Shown piece after piece: positions 12,757 to 36,000 of a stretch of 64,000 nt of DNA. A program made the translations under genes and the position numbers. The stretch lies in assembly GCA_025642075.2 (NCBI GenBank), contig JAODUO010000960.1:1-64000 (forward strand), written 5' to 3'. Origin of the DNA: Ridgeia piscesae. Its lineage: Eukaryota; Annelida; Polychaeta; Sabellida; Siboglinidae. Under the pieces are notes generated by a model. That model was not told the DNA's origin and did not search any database. It saw only the letters and a program-made list of their open reading frames with translations. Numbering within the stretch: the stretch's first letter is position 1; the number at the start of each line of letters is the position of its first letter.

Positions 12757-12881
12757 GCAATGATTAATAAAAAATTATGTCCTCCATTGATACAAGTACA
12801 CACGGATGTGAATCTTACAAATGTCACAGGAATAATGTCTCGTACACATGTTTGTAACTATCGTTTTAAGAAACAGGTTAG
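12757..12881 (+). CDS. Possible extracellular-type exon (unassigned)
   Basis: An acceptor (CCGTTGCAGTGCGTGCAG) is followed by an open phase-0 block ending at AAACAG|GTTAGT. It encodes about 42 residues with two cysteines and two N-glycosylation sequons (NLT, NVT). It could be an upstream exon of the membrane protein below, but phase 0 does not match the phase-1 pattern there, so it may be chance. Confidence 0.22.
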
Positions 12882-12889
12882 TATACCAT

Positions 12890-13560
12890 AACAATGCTTG
12901 TTTGCAAAATTATTGACATAATTATAGTTTGAACGAGTATTGTAATTATGTAAAATAAGTTGGTTCCATCCGTCGTCAATTTATAACATGGCGTGGACTG
13001 GAGTGAATCAGCTCTATGATTCACTAGATCTACGCCTTACGCCATTTACGTAAAAATTAAACCAAATCGATAAGTATATTTTACGTTGTCGTGCCAAATC
13101 CCTGCCATACTGCGCACGCACCATTAGCTGCGCATGCGCGGTCGCGCCATTTCTCACGAACGCGTTTACCACGTTAGCCTCTTTACTCCTGACCAATAAA
13201 AGAAGATAAATATAAAGTTGTTGATCACGTGAGGAATATAGCATAGAGAACAAGACATATTTCACCAGTGGGGATTTCGCATTAATACAGCAGGTACGAC
13301 AAACATGGGATAGACTTAATGCGACTTTACACCCATCTACTCGCGAGAATCTCACAGGTGGAAATAATTTCGCAATTTAGCACGAGAACCGTATTCTTAC
13401 TCCAAACAACTCCAACTAATAATTGGGCCTAGAAATGTCGCGGATGATGTGGACAAGCAAGATGACGATACGATAAAATCCACTTTGTCAGATGAATAAC
13501 AGGAATGTCAACCCGCGTTGAGCAATGTTCGAAGAATACATACATTGAAAGAACTTGTTT
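12890..13560. other. No recognised feature
   Basis: Contains a CpG-rich patch (13080-13180, with GCGCATGCGCGG) but no start exon I can support. The minus-strand open frame at 13014-13355 has no recognised domain. Confidence 0.35.
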
Positions 13561-13564
13561 GCAG

Positions 13565-21817
<8,253 letters not shown>

Positions 21818-22081
21818 AAACCTAGTGAAAACGTGATACAAATGCCGCGATGGGTTTAACACAATTGAAATAAAAAACATACATGTGTATGGAAATAAAG
21901 CCGTTAAACAAATTTCAGATTCATATAGAGAATATAATTTAATTTTTATGAATGAACTTATTTGTGAATGCAAATAAAATTAGGGCACACAATTTCTAAA
22001 ATGGTATATATGAATTTTATGTTGATGAATGAACTATTTGTGAATGCAAAATAAAATTATGGCACACAATTTCTAAAATGG

Positions 22082-22358
<277 letters not shown>

Positions 22359-22371
22359 AGCCATTTATGAA

Positions 22372-22632
22372 AACAAACAGTCTAATCCAAACGAAACGTG
22401 TTGGTTTTCTTCTTCCCATGAGATATGTCGACTATTCAATTGGTGATATTTGCCAGACGACTTCCGCCTGATGTTGGTACTGTAATCGTTGTGATTAAAC
22501 GTGTCACACACGTCATCCGGCCACGTCTTGGATGGCTCCAGATCGTCGCAGATAGATGGGAGTCGATACTGGGCCTCGCTTAGATTTATGCCGTCTGTGG
22601 TAACTCTGATCCAGCTCGTGTGTTTTTGACAA
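22372..22632 (-). CDS. Possible minus-strand exon or relic (copy 1)
   Basis: A stop-free minus-strand frame of about 85 codons ends in TAA near 22371. It includes TTDGINLSEAQYRLPSICDD and PSKTWPDDVCDTFNHNDYST. The composition is protein-like, but no domain is recognised and no clear acceptor precedes it. The same block is repeated exactly at about 23196-23456. It could be the terminal exon of a minus-strand gene or an old relic. Confidence 0.25.
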
Positions 22633-22907
22633 TGTTAAAGCTCTATGGTCCCACACCACTGTCGAATTCTGTATTTTGTGATTACTAATTTTGTTCACCT
22701 CAATTTAATGCATTCATTTTTAAGTCTACATTATGTCATTATGAAACTTCCTTTGATATGGCTAACAATTTTTATGAATGAACTTATTTGTGAATGCAAA
22801 TAAAATTAGGGCACACAATTTCTAAAATGGTATATATGAATTGTATGTTGATGAATGAACTATTTGTGAATGCAAAATAAAATTATGGCACACAATTTCT
22901 AAAATGG

Positions 22908-23182
<275 letters not shown>

Positions 23183-23594
23183 AGCCATTTATGAAAACAA
23201 ACAGTCTAATCCAAACGAAACGTGTTGGTTTTCTTCTTCCCATGAGATATGTCGACTATTCAATTGGTGATATTTGCCAGACGACTTCCGCCTGATGTTG
23301 GTACTGTAATCGTTGTGATTAAACGTGTCACACACGTCATCCGGCCACGTCTTGGATGGCTCCAGATCGTCGCAGATAGATGGGAGTCGATACTGGGCCT
23401 CGCTTAGATTTATGCCGTCTGTGGTAACTCTGATCCAGCTCGTGTGTTTTTGACAATGTTAAAGCTCTATGGTCCCACACCACTGTCGAATTCTGTATTT
23501 TGTGATTACTAATTTTGTTCACCTCAATTTAATGCATTCATTTTTAAGTCTACATTATGTCATTATGAAACTTCCTTTGATATGGCTAACGATT

Positions 23595-23990
23595 TTGTTT
23601 TTGAGGAAGCAACATTAAGCTATTATTTAAAAAACATTCACTGTAATCAACTTGAAAACCTTGACTGGTGAAGCCGACATGTTTGTAAATTGTTTTGTGC
23701 GTAATATAAGCAAATAACAATAATCATAGTTTCTGAAACCATTTTAGTATCTTACTGTATTTTTAATGGTAAACGTTTTATTATTTAATGTTACATATTA
23801 ATTTATTGGTGATAAGTTTAGGTTATGAGTTAGGATTCTTAGAAGCTTTACTTTTTTTAATGTATTTATTATTATCATTTTACATTTTGTCTTTACCGTT
23901 TAATTACGTACATTTTATGTATTCGTGTTTTGCCAATGTTGTATTTTATGCGCCTCTGAGCGGAAGTATATTCCGGATATACCACGATTG
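23595..23990. other. AT-rich spacer, nothing recognised
   Basis: No gene or named repeat seen. The sequence CACGATTGATTGATTGCC leads into the tetranucleotide array. Confidence 0.4.
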
Positions 23991-23991
23991 A

Positions 23992-25180
<1,189 letters not shown>

Positions 25181-25186
25181 TAATGT

Positions 25187-25230
25187 TTGTTTGTTTGTTT
25201 GTTTGTTTGTTTGTTTGTTTGTTTGTTTAT
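25187..25230. repeat. (GTTT)n microsatellite
   Basis: Eleven or so GTTT units directly after the tetranucleotide satellite. Confidence 0.93.
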
Positions 25231-25234
25231 TTGT

Positions 25235-25740
25235 TTTTTGTGATCTCGCAGTTGATTTTTATAATCGGTTGCGTCAATTTGTGACCTCAGCGGTATATCT
25301 AAATTTCTTACAACGGTAGGAACGAAAGAAAACGTTATTTAGAACGTTTTACGTAATTTGGAACAATCGTAGAAAATACGCACAAAGTATTTTAGACATT
25401 ATGCATAATACGCCATCTTTGATTTTCTTCACATTCAAAAGCAAATCATCGTTTTCTGGCAAAATATAACTACAGTGTATTTAGACATCGAATTTGTAAA
25501 CTATGGTCACATGAATTACTTTTATATAGGTGTCACTTGGAATATGAATAAGGGTACAGTAATGGGACCACTGTTGTTTTATTACAGGTGTTATTTCTCC
25601 AGGTGTAAGAGTGAAACTATTTTCCGATGATTATTTGATTTATAGAGCACTTCATTTAACAAATGGTTGATCTAAACATAGCCCGCAGCTCGGCCCGCAC
25701 CGCACTGGTCTGGACAGCAAGAAATCCGAAACCGCCAGGG
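25235..25740. other. No recognised feature
   Basis: Unique sequence; nothing recognised. Confidence 0.4.

Positions 25741-25744
<4 letters not shown>

Positions 25745-25812
<68 letters not shown>
25745..25812. repeat. (TA)n microsatellite
   Basis: TA repeats flanked by GC-rich sequence (GCTCGGCCCGCACCGCACTG on the left) that may belong to an unrecognised dispersed repeat. Confidence 0.95.
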
Positions 25813-25814
<2 letters not shown>

Positions 25815-26505
25815 TGTTCCCCTGGGTAAAATGATGAGTGAGGTGGTAGGTTGAGCCACGCAAGTGTCGAACGCACAATGCGGTGCTAAGATGGTCTGGG
25901 ACATACCCCTTGGATCAATTTTTTTAATTTGCTTAAAAATAGTACATTATAAAGTGCGTTTTAACCTATTCTCTGGCATATAGTAGGGACAAACATTACT
26001 AGTTAGCACGTAAATGTGTTTGCAAGTACAAAAAACATGTCAGAGGGTTTTTATTTCAGTGTGTGATAGCATTACATTACATTACATTACATGATAGCAT
26101 TACAGGATTCATAGCGTTTTGTGATAAGTCACTGTTTTTTAACATGAACCCTATTTGTTCCGAAAACAAAGTTTCAGTGAATTATTTTATAATTACCTAC
26201 TATAAAATAATGAGTCTACAGCTTAGGGTGATTCCAGATTTTCAGTGTCTTCAGTACATTCTGACCTGTAATTTGGCGAAAATATAAATAATTGACATTC
26301 CACTGTCATGCGTTGTTTTAGCTTTTAGTTTTAGACAATATGCCATTAACACCAAGTAATAATTCACTGTGATAATTCAAGGATATCGCCTATATTAACA
26401 AAATGTCCAAGAAATATGTGCTGTCCCATGTGGGGTGGTTGGATTTTCTTTGCATTATCTCTTCACCATTTGCATGATTTATAGCATAAAAACACTATTT
26501 ATTGA
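25815..26505. other. No recognised feature
   Basis: AT-rich spacer with a short ATTAC pentamer run at about 26070-26092. Confidence 0.4.
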
Positions 26506-26507
26506 AG

Positions 26508-26510
<3 letters not shown>

Positions 26511-26575
<65 letters not shown>
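26511..26575. repeat. (TA)n microsatellite
   Basis: Pure TA repeats. Confidence 0.95.
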
Positions 26576-26579
<4 letters not shown>

Positions 26580-26940
26580 CCCATCTTATACTTTATACAA
26601 TCAATAGTATGAATATACCCTAAAACGAGATCATCATGTGACTGCTAACAGGGATATAGTTTTACTTAGACGATTTAATTCACTGATGTCAGTGCTGTTA
26701 CGGTCAGTCTGAATGTCACAACACATAAGTCAACAGCGTCAGCCTCCCCATCCACCGACTAGCGATGTCATGTTCTGACACCAATGTGGTGCTGAAGCTC
26801 CGTCGTATCCCAGCAAGATTACTGTTGTGTTACCATGTGAGTGGAGGTTTTTAAGAAGACATATACATGCGTTGGCATGCCTCAGTAGAAGTGCCGCTAG
26901 TGGTTTCGGTCCCGCAGGCTACCTTGTCTGTACCTGCACC

Positions 26941-27013
<73 letters not shown>

Positions 27014-27540
27014 TGCGCGCGTATGTGTACATCTGTGAATTACCGTGCAAACTTTGCGATTCAAGACTCTTTAATTATGATATTTAGTTTTGTCGGAGAA
27101 TTACTATCAATATTTTGTATAAACGTCCTACGATTGGATGAAGCACAAAAACAAACTTTGCTATCATTTAGTAATGAAAGATGCGTTGAGAAGAACTGCT
27201 AAAAGAAGGTAAGTAGACTAAATATAGTAGCATGTGCACATTTTCACTATTAAACTGGGTGTTGACATATTACACCACAAATAACATAACTGGATATTAA
27301 AAACAAACATCAATGAAGTAGATTTTATGTTTGCAGACTTTGTTAATGATTATCCACGTATAGAACACGTGTATGATATGACACTTGTGTGAACCGATCT
27401 ATGTTTATTAACTGTACAGTATATCGTGAACAAATGAACATATTCAAAACAAAGTCACGTATACTTTCGTATCCGTATTCATGCGTGCATAAATCTTAAC
27501 GGAACAACGCTGCGTGGATCATATCCCACACGAAGAACTA
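26580..27540. other. Spacer with a (GT)n microsatellite at 26942-27011
   Basis: GT repeats pass into GCGC and GTAC-rich sequence at 27008-27030. Plus-strand frames through it (26827-27202) are dominated by the repeat and show no domain. A donor-like AAAGAAG|GTAAGTAG at about 27206 has no supported exon. Confidence 0.5.
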
Positions 27541-27547
27541 CCGTGCT

Positions 27548-28375
27548 TTACACCCTGTGAACCATTTCATGAATCTTAAGGTGAATTAACTTTGTGAATG
27601 ATTGTCCACATATGCAACATACAAAGGGCTTCACATCTGTATAAATAAGTTCAGGAATTTTAAGATTTTCAGATAGTGTGAATGCCTTTCCACGCGTGGA
27701 AAAAGCGTCGGGCTTCACACGTACGTGAAGCCTTTCATGTATAATGAGGTTACGAGACGATGTTAGTGATTTACCACATATATTGCAAGTGTACAACTTT
27801 ACAACTGTGCCGACAAAGACTACTAGACGTACTGTATGATTTACCACAAGTGATACATGTATATGGCTTGACACCTGTGTGAATCTGTTTGTGAATTTTA
27901 AAGGAGGAAAACCGTGTGAATGATTGTCCACATGTTGCACATCGGTGTATGTAGACTTTGCTCGGCTTCATACGTATGTGAATCTTGCTGTGCGACTTAA
28001 GGGAACTATAGACTGTGCAAACGATTCTGCACATACAGGACAGGAGTATTGCTTCACACCCGTGTGGCCACGTTCATGAGTCCTAAGGTTGTCAGACCGC
28101 GTGAATGGTTTTCTACAGGTACGACAAGAGTAAGGCTTCACACCTGTGTGAATGTGTCCATGCATCCTAAGGTTGTGCGACTGTGTGAACGACTTTCCAC
28201 ACACGCCACAAACATACGGTTTTACACCCGTGTGAATCCGTTTGTGTTGATTGAGGTTTCCGAGCGTTGTAAACGATTTGCCACAAATGTTGCAACTGTA
28301 CGGCTTGACACCGGGGTGAACAGACTGCTCGTGTTTATAGCAAGACGTGGAGCTTTACCTGCCAGTGATGAAATA
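27548..28375 (-). pseudogene. C2H2 zinc-finger array, frameshifted
   Basis: Reading the minus strand from 28375, about ten finger units of 28 residues are visible: a partial one (CYKHEQSVH), YSCNICGKSFTTLGNLNQHK, YVCGVCGKSFTQSHNLRMHG, YSCRTCRKPFTRSDNLRTHE, a fifth split by a frameshift near 28005, HRCATCGQSFTRFSSFKIHK, a seventh that loses frame near 27830, YTCNICGKSLTSSRNLIIHE, a degenerate ninth lacking its ligands (DAFSTRGKAFTLSENLKI), and FVCCICGQSFTKLIHLKIHE, before TAA at about 27548. Linkers are HTGVKPY-like. At least two frameshifts and lost Cys/His residues mark a pseudogene of a poly-zinc-finger DNA-binding protein. It lies head-to-head with Misato, about 1.3 kb away. Confidence 0.85.
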
Positions 28376-28379
28376 AGTA

Positions 28380-29080
28380 GTTCTGATTGACAAAGTTGAC
28401 ATGTTACTGAATGATTTCCAAAAAAAGTTGGAGAAAACTTAGTATGGTTCAGTATACAGAATGATAATGTATACTGGAGTACCTTGTAAGCCATCAGAAC
28501 TGTGCCACAAGTCTGAGTGCAGCTAGTTAAGGTGATATCTGCTGGAGTGTGCTGGGCGTCCGTTGGTGCTGTTTCTAAACATCACACCTGATTCAATGCG
28601 GAGGTGTTTTGTTCTTCTATAGTCTTCACTGCATATATGTGTACACAAAAACTACACATCCACAAAATATAACTTAAATCAACTGACAAAAATGCACAAC
28701 TGACCATCCTTTGGCCAAGCTCTGGTTTGATTGTCAGACAGTCAAGAAAGACAGAATTTTTCCCACATTATTCATATATGGCATTTAGCATTGCATGAAT
28801 TTAAGTAGCTATGCAAAAACGTTTCTAATAGATTGGTAGGCCTCAGAACAATTGCAGAAAACATATTTAGGCTGATGCTGTGAGCAACAGATTAATTAAT
28901 GTATGTCTAAAATTGGGCATAACAATCTAAAAAAGTTAATTCATTGATTGATTTACAACTAAAAATAATGGAATTGCAAAAAAATACTAAACATAATAAT
29001 ATCATTAGTGTGTTACTTGATGTGACCATCAAGTTAAAAAATAGTAAAAAATTGAAGTAACCGCACGTACATATACATGT
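28380..29080. other. Spacer upstream of the zinc-finger relic, nothing recognised
   Basis: AT-rich. The phrase GGAGTGTGCTGGG at about 28543 recurs near 29870 inside Misato intron 1, hinting at a dispersed repeat. Confidence 0.4.
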
Positions 29081-29082
29081 AC

Positions 29083-29119
29083 GTATGTATGTATGTATGT
29101 ATGTATGTATGTATGTATG

Positions 29120-29181
<62 letters not shown>
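29083..29181. repeat. (GTAT)n(TA)n microsatellite
   Basis: About ten GTAT units followed by TA repeats; an imperfect inverted GTACATATACATGTACGTA flank is seen on both sides. Confidence 0.94.
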
Positions 29182-29182
<1 letters not shown>

Positions 29183-29184
29183 GT

Positions 29185-29622
29185 ACATGTGTATGTACGT
29201 ACGGGTACTTCAATTTTTTACTCTAAACCTTAAATTGGACAGATATACTATAACAAAGATGGTGTTACTGTTATGGAATTGCACGATGCAAACTGCCTGG
29301 CGCTGGACACTGGACACGGCTGATGACTTGTCTGGCTGGCCTAGGCGCCCTATGCAACAGTCAAAACCAGGCCTAAAAATCACCAATACTGCCGCATTGC
29401 TCGTGTCTAATATAAGCACCTATAAAAGAACAATAAATAATCACGTCTGAATTAACTACCTGGTAACACGTCAGTTAGATGCTATTTTGACTATGCAACC
29501 AGCGTCCCTGTCAACGAGTGTCACTATTCAATGCTAGTTTCACTTCACTCGCTAGGCGGCGTCCATGTCCAGGGTCAAGGTTGTTGCATCAACACATGTA
29601 ACAACAACGTTTGATGAGAGAG
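29185..29622 (+). promoter_or_regulatory. Misato upstream region
   Basis: Sequence immediately 5' of the Misato start. A GC-richer patch (29520-29585, CGCTAGGCGGCGTCCATGTC) precedes the ATG. No TATA box near a plausible start; a TATA-less housekeeping promoter is inferred only from position. Confidence 0.3.
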
Positions 29623-32600
29623 ATGGCTGGCTCTGCGAGAGAAGTTGTCACCCTACAGATAGGGCATTATGCCAATTTTGTAGGGACACACTGGTGGAAT
29701 ATACAGGTAATCGCTTACAGGATTGTTAGTGACAGTGTTGTATAACATTAGACCGTTAAAGCTACAGTAAAGCGTCGGCATCTGAATCTTAGCGTGTACC
29801 AGTACTGAACTCTCTGAAGTCTGAACTGAGGCTCAGCGGCAGGGGTGTCCCGAACTGAGAACCGACTGGAGTGTGCTGGGATGCTGCTGACCATCCGCTG
29901 ACTGTTGTGTCAAACTTCATCATTAAAAAAGTCAAAACATGGGGAAAGTTCTTTCACTCTATGTTGCTCCATTTCATTCAGCTGCATCAATGAAAATCTG
30001 TCTACAGACAGTGGTGGACATTTGTTTCCAAATGCGTCTTTGACTAATTGCAGAGTGCCAGAATGCTTTCTTTCAGGACCATGTTGACAAGAAGTCGATA
30101 TACCATTCGATTGGGCAGGTCTGCCAAAAGAAGACAGTGTAAAGTGCTTTGGCCAGTCCTAAAGACTGGATATTCTACTATAAAATAATATATATACATA
30201 TATTCACTTTATTTTGTTATTAATATTGCTGTTTACACAAGACCTGTTAAATCAGAGCCAAACAAAGCCAAAGAATGAATGATTACTAATTCTTTGAGCG
30301 TTAAATTGTTCAATAATTACTCACTCAACCCAGGAATGCTAAAGTACAAAGAATTAAGACTTATCTGATCTCTTCTCTCAGATACTGGACAGCGCCTTTT
30401 GCAGGGTGTTTAAAGTCCACCGAGAATTTGTGAGTCCACCACAGGTTACACATTTCCCCCCTGTGTAGGACCTTTTACTTCCCCTGGCATAGACGCCAGA
30501 TAGAAGGGACCACTGGCTTTTAGTGTCTCTTCCGAAAGACAGGCAAATGTGGGGTGAACAAAATTGCCTAAGTTTCGAAACAGCGTTAGGTGGGATTGAA
30601 CCATCGTCCCCTCGATTGACAGTCCGGCACTCTGCAGCGCAAGCACTGCTCCCCACTAAATTTGAAATGAAACAGGTTAAGTAATGTGGCAGCTTTGTTT
30701 GTCACTGAATGTGATAGCTTGAAAACATTTGCATTTTTCAATTCCACCATGATGAAAATGAGGCTATGCCCTCATCTCCACATTGTATTGTGGGGAAATA
30801 TGGTGGTGCCACCTATTGAGTGAGTTAATGAAACATATACTTATGCGTGTTTCTTCCCAAGGATTTTATGTAGGATCAAACTTTTTTTTGCACCTCAGAA
30901 TTCCTGCCGTCTAAAATGAACTTGAATTCTCAAAATGATGGAATTACATATCAGGAGCAAATTTTCAAAAATCTATTGATAGTTTATTTTCAGGTCATAA
31001 TAAACATCTTGACTGGCATATATGTATGTCAGTTAATATGTAATCCTGCAAGACTTGTCAGTGGCCTACCAGTGTGTTCTGTAAAATGCTTTTTTGTTTA
31101 AGCTCTAGTCTTTTGTGAGAAAATCTGCTTAAATTGTTGTACAACTGACTTAAGTTTGTTCTGTTTTACTTTCAGGATTCATCGTTTGTGTACAGTGCAA
31201 GTGAGATGGTATATCCCAAAGAAATAAACCATGATGTGCTTTTTCGGGAAGGACATAACCTGAAGGTAAGGTGTGGGAAAGACAGTCTGATGTCTATACT
31301 GAATACCCTCAAAATGTAATGTTATTTTAATAAATTGTATATTATTTAGTTATGCATTGACACAACTTTGCTAAATATAGATGAGTACAAAAGATAATCA
31401 ATAATATTAAAATTGCATCAAGATTGGTCTGATTGGATGAGTAATTTTTAAGATATGGAGGATAATTTCATGTTGGCATTTCACGATGAGCCCCAGTCTA
31501 CCAGGGGTGTCATTAGTTCTTGATTTATACCTGCTGATAAATGATTGTTTGCAACATTTACGCATGTTTTGTATGATTATGTGAGTCGTCTATTGATCAG
31601 TTTTATGTACCAGTTGTAACATCCGCACTGTTGTGAAAGCTGTTTAAATTACATAATGTTTTGACAAATGTTTGGAACAGATTATTTGGGAAAGCGTTTC
31701 TTATAATAATAATTATAATTGTGTGTGTGTTATTGAAAAGATCACATTTGTAATTTGTAAATGGATTCTTTGTAGGGTGAAATCACATATACACCAAGAC
31801 TGATTGCTTTTGATCTCAAAGGTAGGAAGGTGTAATACTTTTGCTGGCATCCAACTAGGCGCAGACATATTTGTGTATATTGTATTATGTAGCGTAACTA
31901 GTGTTTCCTCCTAAATGCCTTACCTATTATTTCAATGTACCAGAAACTACTTTTATTTGTGGTGTTCAGCTAATCCAAATTTCATTGCTAATTCGCTTAC
32001 AATTTAAAAAAAAAAGGTTACACATTTTATCTCCGTAGTTTTTCATCCATCTATTGACAAGTTTAATATTAGCACCTTCCAGTTGTGGCAATGGAGGGCC
32101 TTGACATAGTAGACTACCTGACTTATTTTTCCTTTATAATAACATTGTTAGTAAAATTGAACATTGACTTGCCTGCTTTGTAAGTAATCAAAGGAATTTG
32201 TTAATTTTTTTTCTAACTTTCTCATTGCATTTTTACTTGCTCTACTGTTTGAAAACTATATTAATAATAAGAGTGTAGTTCTTATATAGCAGCATGTATC
32301 GCCATACAAATAATTATTCTTGGGTGCTTTACAATGGTTATTCTGATTTAATTAAAATAATATAAAACATACGCTTATACAATACTACTTTGAAATGCAA
32401 TCATTCCTGCTAATAAAACAATTATGATCCCTAAGAATACATATATAAATAAGCACAACTATACATCGTATTAAAAGAAACAGTATATTAATTAAACAGT
32501 AAATTAATTAAAATAAATATATGAATAGTGGACTAATTAACTACGATCATCGAATGTCAAAATAATCTGTAAAAAGATTCGTCTTGAGTGCAACTTTAAA

Positions 32601-33031
32601 TGGATGTCATACTAATAAATATTTGACTAATTTTAAGTTGTGCTTTGAATGTTTTATGCTTCAGGAAGTCTGCGAATGTTACGGCAGGAAGGGGAACTGT
32701 ATGACATAGAAACAGAGGAAGATAATATTAAATGGTAATAAAAAAAATGTATACAGTACATTGAATGATTATCGACACAGTAACTGTACAAGATATAACT
32801 TGATACACGAATCACAATAAGATGTATATCACAATTCCTATTGTACGATCAAATAAATCATGTTGTTGTTTGTGACTTATATAATTAATTGTTTTTATGG
32901 GTCAGTTGAAATGCTTTTTTAAACACTTGTTTCAAATGCGGTAGTGCTGTTACATTAAAAAAATTCCCACAATCACATTTAAAAAAACATTTAGTATATA
33001 ATGATGTTATTATACATTTGAAATATATATA

Positions 33032-33072
<41 letters not shown>

Positions 33073-36000
33073 CCATATATACCGGTATACTCATATCTTG
33101 TGCAAATGATCATTTAGTTCATTAATCCAAAGTAAACTGGAATGTCAGCGTAAAATATTTTGGCAAAATATCTATAATTATGTCACTGTGTATCGATATG
33201 TGACAAGTGCCAGTGGGTCGTGGTTTGCTGTATAGAGGTTTGCTGCCAATTGCTGGTAGAGTAGTTTTAATTTCTTGTGAATAATTTATTTGTCACACAC
33301 CTCAACAGGGCAGGTGACACAACCTTGCACAAAGTGGACACAGGACAGAAGAATGAGTTCCTTCAAGACTTAGACAAGGACCAGGTGAGTGACTAGTGAC
33401 ACGAGTGACGAGTCACCATGACTGACTAGGTGAAGTAAGTGACTAGTGACACGAGTGATTGAGTCACCATGACTGACTAGGTGAAGTAAGTGACTAGTGA
33501 CACGAGTGACTGATCACCATGACTGACTAGGTGAAGTAAGTGACTAGTGACACGAGTGACGAGTCACCATGACTGACTAGGTGAAGTAAGTGACTAGTGA
33601 CACGAGTGATTGAGTCACCATGACTGACTAGGTGAAGTAAGTGACTAGTGACACGAGTGATTGAGTCACCATGACTGACTAGGTGAAGTAAGTGACTAGT
33701 GACAGAGTGACTACCACCATGCTGACTATGTGAAGTAAGTGACTAGTGACACGAGTGATTGAGTCACCATGACTGACTAGGTGAAGTAAGTGACTAGTGA
33801 CACCAGTGACTGAATCACCATGACTGACTAGGTGAAGTAAGTGATTAGTGACACCAGTGACTGAATCACCATGACTGACTAGGTGAAGTAAGTGACTAGT
33901 GACACCAGTGACTGAATCACCATGACTGACTAGGTGAAGTAAGTGATTAGTGACATGAGTGACTGAATCACCATGACTGACTAGGTGAAGTAAGTGATTA
34001 GTGACACCAGTGACTGAATCACCATGACTGACTAGGTGAAGTAAGTGACTAGTGACACCAGTGACTGAATCACCATGACTGACTAGGTGAAGTAAGTGAC
34101 TAGTGACACCAGTGACTGATCACCATGACTGACTAGGTGAAGTAAGTGACTAGTGACACCAGTGACTGATCACCATGACTGACTAGGTGAAGTAAGTGAC
34201 TAGTGACACGAGTGACTGAGTCACCATGACTGACTAGGTGAAGTAAGTGACTAGTGACACGAGTGACTGAATCACCATGACTGACTAGGTGAAGTAAGTG
34301 ACTAGTGACACCAGTGACTGGTCACCATGACTGACTAGGTGAAGTAAGTGACTAGTGACACCAGTGACTGAGTCACCATGACTGACTAGGTGAAGTAAGT
34401 GACTAGTGACACCAGTGACTGAGTCACCATGACTGACTAGGTGAAGTAAGTGACTAGTGACACGAGTGACTGAGTCACCATGACTGACTAGGTGAAGTAA
34501 GTGACTAGTGACACCAGTGACTGAGTCACCATGACTGACTAGGTGAAGTAAGTGACTAGTGACACCAGTGACTGAATCACCATGACTGACTAGGTGAAGT
34601 AAGTGACTAGTGACACCAGTGACTGAGTCACCATGACTGACTAGGTGAAGTAAGTGACTAGTGACACCAGTGACTGAATCACCATGACTGACTAGGTGAA
34701 GTAAGTGACTAGTGACACCAGTGACTGAATCACCATGACTGACTAGGTGAAGTAAGTGACTAGTGACACCAGTGACTGAATCACCATGACTGACTAGGTG
34801 AAGTAAGTGACTAGTGACACCAGTGACTGAATCACCATGACTGACTAGGTGAAGTAAGTGACTAGTGACACCAGTGACTGAATCACCATGACTGACTAGG
34901 TGAAGTAAGTGACTAGTGACACCAGTGACTGAGTCACCATGACTGACTAGGTGAAGTAAGTGACTAGTGACACCAGTGACTGAGTCACCATGACTGACTA
35001 GGTGAAGTAAGTGACTAGTGACACCAGTGACTGAGTCACCATGACTGACTAGGTGAAGTAAGTGACTAGTGACACCAGTGACTGAGTCACCATGACTGAC
35101 TAGGTGAAGTAAGTGACTAGTGACACCAGTGACTGAATCACCATGACTGACTAGGTGAAGTAAGTGACTAGTGACACCAGTGACTGAGTCACCATGACTG
35201 ACTAGGTGAAGTAAGTGACTAGTGACACCAGTGACTGAGTCACCATGACTGACTAGGTGAAGTAAGTGACTAGTGACACCAGTGACTGGGTCACCATGAC
35301 TGACTAGGTGAAGTAAGTGACTAGTGACACCAGTGACTGAATCACCATGACTGACTAGGTGAAGTAAGTGACTAGTGACACCAGTGACTGAGTCACCATG
35401 ACTGACTAGGTGAAGTAAGTGACTAGTGACACCAGTGACTGAGTCACCATGACTGACTAGGTGAAGTAAGTGACTAGTGACACCAGTGACTGAGTCACCA
35501 TGACTGACTAGGTGAAGTAAGTGACTAGTGACACGAGTGACAAATCACCATGACTGACTAGGTGAAGTAAGTGACTAGTGACACCAGTGACTGAGTCACC
35601 ATGACTGACTAGGTGAAGTAAGTGACTAGTGACACCAGTGACTGATCACCATGACTGACTAGGTGAAGTAAGTGACTAGTGACACCAGTGACTGAGTCAC
35701 CATGACTGACTAGGTGAAGTAAGTGACTAGTGACACGAGTGACTGAATCACCATGACTGACTAGGTGAAGTAAGTGACTAGTGACACAGTGACTGAGTCA
35801 CCATGACTGACTAGGTGAAGTAAGTGACTAGTGACACCAGTGACTGAATCACCATGACTGACTAGGTGAAGTAAGTGACTAGTGACACCAGTGACTGGGT
35901 CACCATGACTGACTAGGTGAAGTAAGTGACTAGTGACACCAGTGACTGAATCACCATGACTGACTAGGTGAAGTAAGTGACTAGTGACACCAGTGACTGA

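Noticed and set aside
26827..27202. Coding exon ending at the GTAAGTAG donor near 27206
   Set aside because: The frame is mostly a GT microsatellite and no acceptor or homology supports it.
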